In this document: positions 17,974 to 25,323 of the stretch, piece after piece
Position numbering within the stretch: position 1 is the stretch's first letter
How the letters are laid out: the number at the start of each line of letters is the position of its first letter
Assembly: GCA_963794265.1 (NCBI GenBank)
Contig: CAWCDJ010000003.1
Coordinates: 186,001-250,000 of the forward strand
Direction of reading: 5' to 3'
Origin: CAWCDJ01 sp963794265
GTDB taxonomy: Bacteria; Acidobacteriota; Terriglobia; Bryobacterales; Bryobacteraceae
DNA: 64,000 bases
Translations under genes and position numbers: made by a program
Notes under the pieces: model-generated
What the model was told of the DNA's origin: nothing
The model's input: only the letters and a program-made list of their open reading frames with translations
The model's database searches: none

Positions 17974-18689
17974 AACGCTTCCCAGTTCTCGCGCAGGTGC
18001 CCGGCCGACGTGGTCCCCGTCAGGATCACTCCCGTGAACGGCCGCTCCAGGATGAAGCGGAACGCATCGCTCCGCACCTCGGCGCCCATCGCGAACGGCC
18101 GGTTCACCGCGATCCACTTACCCGTTTTCAGGAATGGTTGGAACTGCCGGTTCCGGCGGTTGTATGGAAACTGCATCGCGTTCAGCCGCGCGTCTTCCAT
18201 CGCCGCGCGCGCCGATTCCACATCGCTCACGCTCGGCCCTACCCGCCCAATCCCCAGCCCGCGCGCGTATTCCCAGGCCGGGGCCACATCGCCGCTCGCC
18301 AGCGCCCGCGGAGTCGTTTTGTGCAGTTGCAGCACCTCGATCGTGCCCAGCCGCTCGAAACTCCGGTCCAGGCTGCGCCGCAGCGCGTCGTACGAGTGGT
18401 CCGCATACGGCGCCCCGGCCGCCGCGTCCCAGTGCTCGCCGAACTTCGTGGCCGCCGTCACCGCGGCGCGCTCGCGCGGTCCGAGCCCCCGCAGAAACCG
18501 CCCCAGCCGCGCCTCGCTGATGCCGTCGCCATAGGACGGCGCCGTATCGAAGTACCGCACCCCCAGCTCGTACGCGAACTCCAATAGCGCTTGCGCTTCC
18601 GAATCCGATGGAATGGCGTGTGGCGCATGCCCCCACGGCTTGCCGATACCGATCAGGCCCAGGCCCAACTCGACGGTTCTTTGGTTCAC
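17955..18689 (-). CDS. Aldo/keto reductase
   Basis: 244-residue NAD(P)H-dependent oxidoreductase of the aldo/keto reductase family, shorter than the usual 280-320. The catalytic tetrad is recognisable: Asp48 and Tyr53 in FDTAPSYGDG, Lys82 in TAATKFG and a His in VLQLHKTT (about 123). The start is GTG at 18689, 17 bases from the divergent HD gene. The substrate is unknown. The C-terminal cofactor-binding region ends with GVILTGTTSAGHLRENWEAF, a shortened form of the usual phosphate-binding motif. Confidence 0.85.
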   Translation of the reverse strand: MNQRTVELGLGLIGIGKPWGHAPHAIPSDSEAQALLEFAYELGVRYFDTAPSYGDGISEARLGRFLRGLGPRERAAVTAATKFGEHWDAAAGAPYADHSYDALRRSLDRSFERLGTIEVLQLHKTTPRALASGDVAPAWEYARGLGIGRVGPSVSDVESARAAMEDARLNAMQFPYNRRNRQFQPFLKTGKWIAVNRPFAMGAEVRSDAFRFILERPFTGVILTGTTSAGHLRENWEAFQESLV

Positions 18690-18694
18690 CGGTA

Positions 18695-18700
18695 TATGAT
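18695..18700 (+). promoter_or_regulatory. Candidate -10 element directly before the HD gene
   Basis: TATGAT ends six bases before the ATG at 18707 and has no Shine-Dalgarno between. If used, the transcript would begin at or next to the start codon (leaderless). Confidence 0.4.
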
Positions 18701-18706
18701 AAATCG

Positions 18707-19279
18707 ATGCTCGATCGCGAACAGGCTTGGGAGATTCTCTGCGAATACACGAAGTCGGAGGGCCTGCGCAAGCACGCCCTGGCTGTCGAAACCTGCGTCA
18801 CAGCTTACGCGCGCAAACTCGGCGAGGACGAGCGGCTCTGGTCCGTCACGGCCCTCCTGCACGATTTCGATTGGGAGATCCACCCCACGCTCGAAGAGCA
18901 TCCGCAGAAAGGCGAAGCCATTCTGGCGTCGCGCGGAGTCGATGAAGTCATCCGCCGCGCCATCCTTTCGCATGCCAACCACACCGGCGTGCCGCGCGAA
19001 ACCGCGCTCCAGAAAACGCTCTACGCCTGCGACGAACTGGCCGGGTTCATCACCGCCATCTCCTACGTGAAGCCCCACCGCAGCGTCTTCGAAGTGGATG
19101 CCGCCTCGGTCAAAAAGAAGATGAAAGACAAGGCGTTCGCGCGCTCCGTAAGCCGCCAGGACATCCTCGACGGCGTCGCCGGGCTGGGCGTCCCGATCGA
19201 AGAGCACATCGAGTTCTGCGTCAAAGCCATGCAGGCCCGCGCCGAAGAGCTAGGCCTTAAGGGCAGCCTGGACTCGTGA
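18707..19279 (+). CDS. HD-domain phosphohydrolase-like protein
   Basis: 190-residue HD-superfamily protein. Metal ligands are His23 (RKHALAVE), His52-Asp53 (LLHDFDWE) and a later His in LSHANHTG (about 87-94). The arrangement matches the HDIG-type hydrolases commonly annotated in bacteria without a known substrate. The ATG at 18707 is chosen because family members start just before this helix; upstream in-frame sequence is antisense to the reductase. The 3' end overlaps the acyltransferase gene by 30 bases on the opposite strand. Confidence 0.85.
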   Translation: MLDREQAWEILCEYTKSEGLRKHALAVETCVTAYARKLGEDERLWSVTALLHDFDWEIHPTLEEHPQKGEAILASRGVDEVIRRAILSHANHTGVPRETALQKTLYACDELAGFITAISYVKPHRSVFEVDAASVKKKMKDKAFARSVSRQDILDGVAGLGVPIEEHIEFCVKAMQARAEELGLKGSLDS

Positions 19280-20281
19280 TCGCAGGTATCGGTTGGCCGG
19301 CTCTTCGATGAACCGGTAGACCAGCGCCGAAATCCCGATCACCGCCGCCAGGTACAGGGGCGCCGAGAAGGTCTTCGACCACCGCAGGTACCACCACAGC
19401 AGCGGCACGTGCAGGATGTACATGGCGTAGCTGGCCTTCCCCAGGTACACGGCCGCGGGCGTCGAAAGCGCGCGCGCCGCCACCCCTCCGCCCAGGGCGA
19501 ACCCGATCAGAAGCAGCGCGTTCAGCGGCCGGAGCGCGGAATTCAGGTCCACCCCCGGCGGCAGCAGTCGCGGCCAGGCGATCAGCGCCGCCGCGCACGC
19601 CGTCCCCGGCAGGTAGAGCCATGCCCCCGCTGGAGACTTCCGCCGCGCCGCCAGCAGATCGTAGGCGCACGCCGCCGCGATCCCCATCAGGAAGTCCGAG
19701 AGGTGAATGATCGGTTTGATCTCGTCGGAAACGCCGGCCGCCCACAGCACGCGCGTCAGGCAGCACGATGCGGCCGCCAGTGCCAGCGTCTTCCGCCACC
19801 CCGAGCCTTCCAGCCGGGCCGCCAGCAGCGGGAACGAGAGGTAGAAAAACATTTCGCACGAGAGCGACCACGCCGGCGTGTTCCAACTTACCGGAATGTG
19901 CCCCAGCCACCCCTGCAGCAGCAGCCCGTGCGCCGCCACCAGCGAGGCCTTGCCCGGAGTGCCGTCCGCCGCGATGAACGGCGCTACGATCAGCAGGCTC
20001 AGCAGGTACACCGGATAGACGCGTGCAATCCTCCCGGCCGTGTATCGCGCCACGTTACGCCGCGTCCAGGACGTGCCTGCGTAACTCCGGGAAAGCACGA
20101 ACCCCGAGAGCACGAAAAACGTAGTCACCGCCAGGTAGCCGCCCCGAATCAGTGCGTACACGGCCGCCGGCAGGGCGCGCGCCGCCGGTTCGAGCGACTG
20201 CCCCGGACCGGTCAGATGATGCAGAATCACCCAGAGCGCCAGCAAAAAACGCAGGCCCGTGAGGGCGGGCAGATGCGGCAC
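19250..20281 (-). CDS. Acyltransferase 3 family membrane protein
   Basis: 343-residue polytopic membrane protein of the acyltransferase-3 (OafA/YrhL-like) family. It opens with LTGLRFLLALWVILHHLTG, which includes the conserved His of the family, and has about ten hydrophobic helices, with SGFVLSRSYAG and SLSCEMFFYLSFPLL as typical motifs. It probably O-acylates an exported carbohydrate or envelope lipid. The start is GTG. No neighbouring polysaccharide genes indicate a substrate. Confidence 0.85.
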   Translation of the reverse strand: MPHLPALTGLRFLLALWVILHHLTGPGQSLEPAARALPAAVYALIRGGYLAVTTFFVLSGFVLSRSYAGTSWTRRNVARYTAGRIARVYPVYLLSLLIVAPFIAADGTPGKASLVAAHGLLLQGWLGHIPVSWNTPAWSLSCEMFFYLSFPLLAARLEGSGWRKTLALAAASCCLTRVLWAAGVSDEIKPIIHLSDFLMGIAAACAYDLLAARRKSPAGAWLYLPGTACAAALIAWPRLLPPGVDLNSALRPLNALLLIGFALGGGVAARALSTPAAVYLGKASYAMYILHVPLLWWYLRWSKTFSAPLYLAAVIGISALVYRFIEEPANRYLRSRVQAALKA

Positions 20282-20398
20282 GCGCGCACGGGAACGAACC
20301 GGAGCGATTTCAGTAATTGCGAGGGCGATCTCTTGATTTTAACCCGCCGCGGCTTCGAACAGCCCCGCCGTCCCCAGCGTTGGTCGCCTCGCCATAGC

Positions 20399-20815
20399 CT
20401 ACCCTCCCTTGGAATCGTGCTCCCCGGTTCCCGCGATATCTTCCAGCTTGGTGCCCTTCTTGTCAATTCGCTGGCCCACGGTGTCTTTCATATCCATCGT
20501 GCTTTCGGTCGCCCCTACGCTCGAATCGGTGGCGGGCGCATGCCCCGCCGCCGGCGCATCGGGCCGCGCCGTCCGCTCCACCACGATGTCGAAGCGCGCC
20601 ACCAGCGTGGCGATGGCTCCCACCGCCGCCAGAATCGGCGCCAGCACGGTGCCGATCGTCGCCACCGTAAGGGGGATCTCCATGAACGTGTGGCCTTGTT
20701 CGTCTTTGATGATGATCCGGCGGACGTTGCCTTCGTGAATCAGCTCGTGGATCTTATCGGCCAACTGGTTGGCCTGGACTCTGAACTGTTCGAAGAAACG
20801 ATCGAATTTCTCCAT
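20399..20815 (-). CDS. DUF4342 domain protein
   Basis: 138-residue small protein. Residues 3-80 match the DUF4342 pattern: an amphipathic N-terminal helix (FDRFFEQFRVQANQLADKIHELI), a short beta part (VRRIIIKDEQGHTFMEIPLTV) and a hydrophobic helix (VLAPILAAVGAIATLVA). The C-terminal 45 residues are polar and probably disordered. The function is unknown. It follows the divergent/tandem tdh gene by 42 bases on the same strand and could be co-transcribed with it. Confidence 0.8.
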   Translation of the reverse strand: MEKFDRFFEQFRVQANQLADKIHELIHEGNVRRIIIKDEQGHTFMEIPLTVATIGTVLAPILAAVGAIATLVARFDIVVERTARPDAPAAGHAPATDSSVGATESTMDMKDTVGQRIDKKGTKLEDIAGTGEHDSKGG

Positions 20816-20857
20816 GCTTCATTGTCCCGCCATTGCCCACCGGCAGTGACCGAAACG

Positions 20858-21883
20858 TCACTCCCAGCTCAATACGACCTTGCCCGAGTTCCCCGAGATC
20901 ATCGCTTCGAAGCCCTTCCTGAACTCGGTGTAGTGATAGCGGTGTGTGACGATCGGCATAATGTCCAGGCCGGATTCCAGCATCACCGTCATCTTGTACC
21001 AGGTCTCGTACATCTCACGGCCGTAGATCCCCTTAATCGTCAGCATGTTGAAGATCACGGTGTTCCAGTCGATAGCCACCGGTTCCGAGGGAATCCCCAG
21101 CATGGCGATCTTCGCGCCGTGGCTCATGTTCGCCAGCATGTCGCGAAACGCGGCCGGATTCCCCGACATTTCGAGACCCACATCGAACCCCTCGGTCATC
21201 CCTAGGTCCTTCTGCACCTCCGGAAGTGTGGTTTCCCGCACGTTCACCGAGCGTGTGACCCCCATCTTCTTGGCCAACTCCAGGCGGTACGGGTTGAGGT
21301 CGGTGATCACTGTGTATCGGGCGCCGGCGTGTTCCGCCACCGCCGCCGCCATGATTCCGATCGGCCCCGCGCCGGTCACCAGCACGTCCTCTCCCAGGAC
21401 GGGAAACGATAACGCCGTGTGTACCGCGTTCCCGAAGGGGTCGAAGATCGCAGCCACGTCGAGCGGAATCGTGTCCCGGTGGCGCCAGATGTTGGTCATC
21501 GGCAGCGCGATGTATTCCGCGAACGCGCCCGGCCGGTTCACGCCCACGCCCATCGTGCGCGCGCACATCTGCCGCCTCCCCGCCAGGCAGTTCCGGCAGC
21601 GCCCGCAGACCACGTGGCCTTCCCCGCTCACCAGGTCTCCGGGAAAGAAATCCACGACGTTCGAACCGGCTTCGACGATTCGCCCCACGAATTCGTGCCC
21701 GACCGCCATCGGTACCGGTATGGTCTTCTGCGCCCACTCGTCCCATTTGTAAATGTGGACATCCGTGCCGCAAATGCCGGTTCGCAGGACCTGAATCAGA
21801 ACGTCGTTGATCCCGATCTTGGGCACCTCGACGTCATCGAGCCACAAACCCGGCTCGCGTTTGTTCTTCACTAATGCCTTCAC
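20858..21883 (-). CDS. tdh: L-threonine 3-dehydrogenase
   Basis: 341-residue zinc-dependent medium-chain dehydrogenase that oxidises L-threonine to 2-amino-3-ketobutyrate with NAD+. Numbering matches the E. coli enzyme: catalytic-zinc ligands Cys38 and His63-Glu64, and structural-zinc cysteines 93, 96, 99 and 107. The Rossmann motif is GAGPIG. The GTG start at 21883 (reading M-K-A-L-V-K) gives exactly the E. coli length; another GTG lies three codons upstream. The 2-amino-3-ketobutyrate ligase gene (kbl) is not in the window, but a full glycine-cleavage operon lies 3.4 kb away. Confidence 0.93.
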   Translation of the reverse strand: MKALVKNKREPGLWLDDVEVPKIGINDVLIQVLRTGICGTDVHIYKWDEWAQKTIPVPMAVGHEFVGRIVEAGSNVVDFFPGDLVSGEGHVVCGRCRNCLAGRRQMCARTMGVGVNRPGAFAEYIALPMTNIWRHRDTIPLDVAAIFDPFGNAVHTALSFPVLGEDVLVTGAGPIGIMAAAVAEHAGARYTVITDLNPYRLELAKKMGVTRSVNVRETTLPEVQKDLGMTEGFDVGLEMSGNPAAFRDMLANMSHGAKIAMLGIPSEPVAIDWNTVIFNMLTIKGIYGREMYETWYKMTVMLESGLDIMPIVTHRYHYTEFRKGFEAMISGNSGKVVLSWE

Positions 21884-21896
21884 ATTAACCACGATA

Positions 21897-23144
21897 ATGG
21901 AATTAGTGCCGAAGCGTCTCGTTCTCTTCGCCGCCACCACCGGGTACCAGAGCCGCGTTTTCGCGGAGATCGCGCGCCAACTCGGCGTCGAAGTGGCTCT
22001 CGCCACAGACCGCTGCCACGTGCTCGACGACCCCTGGGGCGACCGCGCCATCCCCGTGCGCTTCGATCACGTCGCCGGTTCGCTCGAAGCCCTGCGTGGC
22101 CGCAGGTTCGATGGCGTCATCGCCGTGGGCGACCGTCCCGCCGTGCTGGCCGCCGAAGCGGCGCGCGTGTTCGAAGTGCCCTTCCACTCCCCCGCCGCCG
22201 CCCGCGCCTGTCACGACAAATATCTGGCGCGTACGCTTTTCCGCGCTGCCGGCCTGCGCGTTCCGCGCTTCCACCGCGCCCGGTCCGATTCGGATTACGC
22301 CGGCTTCCCCTGCGTCCTGAAGCCGCTCGGCCTCTCCGCCAGCCGCGGCGTCATCCGCGCCGATCACCCCGCCGCGTTCGCCGCCGCGTGCGAGCGCATC
22401 CGGAAGATGGGAGAGCATGAAATTCAGGTGGAGGACTACATTCCCGGCAGCGAGTTCGCCATCGAAGGCCTGGTTACCGCCGGCCGCTTTCAGCCGCTCG
22501 CCATTTTCGATAAGCCGGATCCCCTCGAAGGTCCGTACTTCGAAGAGAGCATCTACGTGACCCCCTCGCGCCAGCCGGAAGAAATCCAGCGGCAGCTCGT
22601 CGAAACCACCGCCGCCGCACTCCACGCCGTCGGTCTGAGCCACGGCCCGGTGCACGCCGAACTCCGCTACAATTCCGAAGGAGCCTGGATGCTCGAAGCC
22701 CACGCCCGTCCCATCGGCGGCCTCTGCGCCAAATCCTTGCGCTTCAATTTGCCCGCTCCCCTGGCACAGAGCCGCGACCGTGAGGGAGCCAGCCTGCCCC
22801 TCGAAGAACTCATCCTCCGCCACGCATTGGGTGAAGATGTCTCCTCCGCCACCCGCGAACCCTCGGCTTCGGGCGTCATGATGATCCCCATCCCGAAAGA
22901 CGGCCTCTTCGAATCGGTCGATGGCGTAGACCGTGCCTCGGCCATCCCCGGCGTCGAGGAGGTCATCATCACGGCCGCCGTGGGACAGCGCCTGCAGCCG
23001 CTGCCCGAAGGCGCCTCTTATCCTGGATTTATCTTTGCGCGGGCCGAATCGCCCGCTGAGGTCGAAACTGCGCTACGGCGGGCGCACGCGGAACTGCGGT
23101 TCCACATGGCCGCCGTGCTCGAGACCTTCAGGCCTTCGTTTTAG
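21897..23144 (+). CDS. ATP-grasp family ligase
   Basis: 415-residue ATP-grasp enzyme of the carbamoyl-phosphate-synthase-like group. The N-terminal part (LVLFAATTGYQSRVFAEIA) is a pre-ATP-grasp Rossmann domain. The ATP-binding region has CHDKYLAR, FPCVLKPLGLSASRGVIR (about 136-154) and the metal-binding HAELRYNSEGAWMLEAHARPIGG near 265-287. Amino-acid or peptide ligation is likely; the substrate is unknown. Residues about 291-299 (QSRDREGA) are encoded by an inserted palindromic repeat. The start codon lies 13 bases from the divergent tdh start. The 3' end overlaps the YggX-like gene by 17 bases. Confidence 0.85.
   Translation: MELVPKRLVLFAATTGYQSRVFAEIARQLGVEVALATDRCHVLDDPWGDRAIPVRFDHVAGSLEALRGRRFDGVIAVGDRPAVLAAEAARVFEVPFHSPAAARACHDKYLARTLFRAAGLRVPRFHRARSDSDYAGFPCVLKPLGLSASRGVIRADHPAAFAAACERIRKMGEHEIQVEDYIPGSEFAIEGLVTAGRFQPLAIFDKPDPLEGPYFEESIYVTPSRQPEEIQRQLVETTAAALHAVGLSHGPVHAELRYNSEGAWMLEAHARPIGGLCAKSLRFNLPAPLAQSRDREGASLPLEELILRHALGEDVSSATREPSASGVMMIPIPKDGLFESVDGVDRASAIPGVEEVIITAAVGQRLQPLPEGASYPGFIFARAESPAEVETALRRAHAELRFHMAAVLETFRPSF
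22765..22789. repeat. Palindromic repeat family A inside the ATP-grasp gene
   Basis: ACAGAGCCGCGACCGTGAGG followed by GAGC is one arm of the family-A element, here read in frame as Q-S-R-D-R-E-G-A. A remnant of the other arm (CGCTCCC at 22754-22760) lies just upstream. Confidence 0.8.
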
Positions 23145-23457
23145 GAGCTACGTAGTCCGGCGGCAGCGCCGCGCCTTCGCCGAAGAAGTAATTCTCCATC
23201 TGTTGGATCAAAAACTCCTGCGCCTGCTGCGTGCCGAGGTTCAGGCGGTACTCGTTCATGATCATCTTCATGTGCTCGACCCACATCTTCCACGCCTCTT
23301 TCGAGACGTTTTCGTAGATGCGCTGTCCGAGCGGATGCCCCTCGAACGGTACTTCGTCGAGTCCTTCCATCTCACGCTGGAACTTCACGCAGAAAACTTT
23401 GCGTGCTCCCGGCCGAATCGCATTTTCAATATTGTTGAAACCCCGCCGCCGCCACAT
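23128..23457 (-). CDS. Fe(2+)-trafficking / oxidative-damage protection protein (YggX-like)
   Basis: Up to 109 residues. The core, FCVKFQREMEGLDEVPFEGHPLGQRIYENVSKEAWKMW in fragments, aligns with E. coli YggX, including the single conserved Cys near the start (VFCVKF), LGxRIYxxxSKEAWxxW and the C-terminal EMxNFxFG-type motif (QMENYFFGEG). The family protects Fe-S proteins from oxidants. The annotated ATG adds about 18 residues compared with YggX, and no better start codon is visible. It is the last gene of the minus-strand run that begins with gcvT. Confidence 0.85.
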   Translation of the reverse strand: MWRRRGFNNIENAIRPGARKVFCVKFQREMEGLDEVPFEGHPLGQRIYENVSKEAWKMWVEHMKMIMNEYRLNLGTQQAQEFLIQQMENYFFGEGAALPPDYVAPKTKA

Positions 23458-23475
23458 GCCATAAGTTTCAGGATA

Positions 23476-25323
23476 CTACGGCGCAAACCCGGCGCCGATC
23501 AACACCACCCCCAGATCCCGCTGGTCTCCCGGCGCGCGAAACGTCCGGTCCACCCGTACTTCGACGGCCGCCGAGGCTCCCGCTCCACGCATTGCTTCCG
23601 CCGATTCGAGCGTGTATTTGCCGTCGCCCGCGTACGTGCCTGCCGCCACTTCGCGCCCGTCCAGCAGCAACTTCACGTTGCGCGCCGCCGCTTGCGGTGA
23701 AATGTAGAATTCCGCCCGCAGTTTCTTCGGCTCCGCCGGGCTCTTCACCACCAGCTCCGCCATCGCCGCGGTCCATCCGTCCGAGGGGTCCACGCCGCTG
23801 ACTATCTGTTCCGCCGCCCCGGCGTCTTTCACCGTCAGGTACTCGAGCTTCGGATGCCGTTCCATCACGAGGTCCGCCCGCACGCGGTCGATCGGTCCCG
23901 CCGAAACCCCGAACGGCCAGAAGCCCTTGTCCACCGTCGAGTATCCCGAGTGCGAGTCCAGGCCAATCAGCCGCAGCGGAACCGCCGGCTGTATGGTGGC
24001 TTCTGCGATCGGAACCATGGGGACCGTCGGCCGCACGGCCGATCCGAGTTCGCTGGTCACCAGGATGTCGCCGGCGCGCAGTCGCTGGTCCTTTCGCGCC
24101 GCCATCGCGCCTTGCGCCTCGAGGTAATACCGCAGCCCCCAGTCGTTATCCACCCAGACACGATGTCCTTCCGCGGGCCCGCGCAGCGAGGCTGCGAACT
24201 CGCGGTATCCATTCCAGTGCTGGTAGTTGACGATGGCGAGCCCCATTCCCAACGCCAGTTGTGCCGCCACTCCCGCCGCCAGCCACTTCCGGTTCAGCCG
24301 CGACGCCAGCAGTGCCACCGGAGCTGCCATCGGCAGCAGGTACCGTGCCGACCCGGCGAAAAAGACCGCCACCGCACCCGCAAAAAAAATCGCGATCCAC
24401 GCCAGCAGGAACAACGTCTCCGGCTCCCTGCGTTTGCGCCACGCCATCACCGCCGCCGCCGGCACCAGCGCCGGGAACACCAGGAACCAGCTATGGATGA
24501 ACAGCATCAGCGCGCTCGCCAGCTTGTGCTGGATCGCCTGAAACCCGTAGGCGGCGAAATAGCCCGTGAGCTTCGAGGCCGGCATCGCCCCGGTGGTCGC
24601 GCGCATGAACACCTGCCACGCTGCGATCGTGAGGACCGGGGCCGCCAGCACCGCCCACCGCGTCCGGTTCCGCCGGTCGAACAGCCACGCGTATACCGCC
24701 AGAATCGGCACCAGAAACACTGCCTGGTACGCCATCATCGCGGCCGCCGCCATGGCCGCCGCCGCCCACCATAGCCGCCCGCCGCAGTACAGCGCTGCCG
24801 CCGCCATCCAGAACGCCAGAAACGGCACATCGGCTTCGAGCGATCCCCCGTTCACCACGAACGCCGGCACCGCCACGAACAGCAGCGCCGCCCACAGCGG
24901 CTGCGGCGAAAACCGCCTTGCCAACTCCCACATGGCCCACACCGCAACCAGCGAAAATACCAGGTAAGCCGCGTGAAACGGCACTTCTTTCACATCGCCG
25001 AATAGCGCGATCAGCCCCGCCAGCGGCCAGGCATTGCCCGGAGGGTGCGAGTGCCCGCGCAGGTCCACCATGTCCCCCAGGAATACATACGGAACATTGT
25101 TCGGGTGCAGCGGATCGATCAGCGCATGCGCCGCTTCGGTGAGATAGATATGATCGTCGCCCTGGATTGCCTGGTTGAGAAAGGGAAGCCTTACCAGCAG
25201 CACGAGCCCCAAAACCAGCCAAAAGGCCCGCTTCCGGACGGTCGCGGCTCTGCGCGGTAACGGCTCACAGAGCCGCGGCCGTAAGGAAGCGGGGCCGCCC
25301 GGCTCCTCTATTGGGGTTTCCAT
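23476..25323 (-). CDS. GT-C glycosyltransferase-like polytopic membrane protein
   Basis: 615 residues: about ten hydrophobic helices (residues 30-400) followed by an exported C-terminal domain. After the first helix comes NQAIQGDDHIYLTEA, the loop with paired acids that marks GT-C enzymes such as the GT39/ArnT group using polyprenyl-phosphate sugars. The soluble tail (KKLRAEFYISPQAAARNVKLLLDGREVAAGTY in fragments) is a beta-domain of unknown role. The ATG lies 16 bases inside the end of gcvPB, so it is probably translated from the gcv transcript. The first about 30 residues, rich in Arg and Pro, are encoded by a family-A repeat and precede the first helix. Confidence 0.8.
   Translation of the reverse strand: METPIEEPGGPASLRPRLCEPLPRRAATVRKRAFWLVLGLVLLVRLPFLNQAIQGDDHIYLTEAAHALIDPLHPNNVPYVFLGDMVDLRGHSHPPGNAWPLAGLIALFGDVKEVPFHAAYLVFSLVAVWAMWELARRFSPQPLWAALLFVAVPAFVVNGGSLEADVPFLAFWMAAAALYCGGRLWWAAAAMAAAAMMAYQAVFLVPILAVYAWLFDRRNRTRWAVLAAPVLTIAAWQVFMRATTGAMPASKLTGYFAAYGFQAIQHKLASALMLFIHSWFLVFPALVPAAAVMAWRKRREPETLFLLAWIAIFFAGAVAVFFAGSARYLLPMAAPVALLASRLNRKWLAAGVAAQLALGMGLAIVNYQHWNGYREFAASLRGPAEGHRVWVDNDWGLRYYLEAQGAMAARKDQRLRAGDILVTSELGSAVRPTVPMVPIAEATIQPAVPLRLIGLDSHSGYSTVDKGFWPFGVSAGPIDRVRADLVMERHPKLEYLTVKDAGAAEQIVSGVDPSDGWTAAMAELVVKSPAEPKKLRAEFYISPQAAARNVKLLLDGREVAAGTYAGDGKYTLESAEAMRGAGASAAVEVRVDRTFRAPGDQRDLGVVLIGAGFAP
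25227..25293. repeat. Palindromic repeat family A, two-armed copy in coding sequence
   Basis: Left arm 25227-25251 (includes GACGGTCGCGGCTCTG) and right arm 25266-25293 (includes CAGAGCCGCGGCCGTAAGG) around a short loop. It encodes the cytoplasmic N-terminus of the GT-C gene (...LRPRLCEPLPRRAATVRKRA). Confidence 0.75.

Noticed and set aside
17020..18117. Upstream extension of the YdeI-like frame to 554 codons
   Set aside because: It is antisense to the Rsm22-like gene and has low-complexity Gly/Ala/Arg sequence; the real protein starts at 17019.
21940..21960. Another family-A repeat (CCAGAGCCGCG) at the start of the ATP-grasp gene
   Set aside because: Only nine bases match, and they encode the conserved TTGYQSR motif, so the match is by chance.
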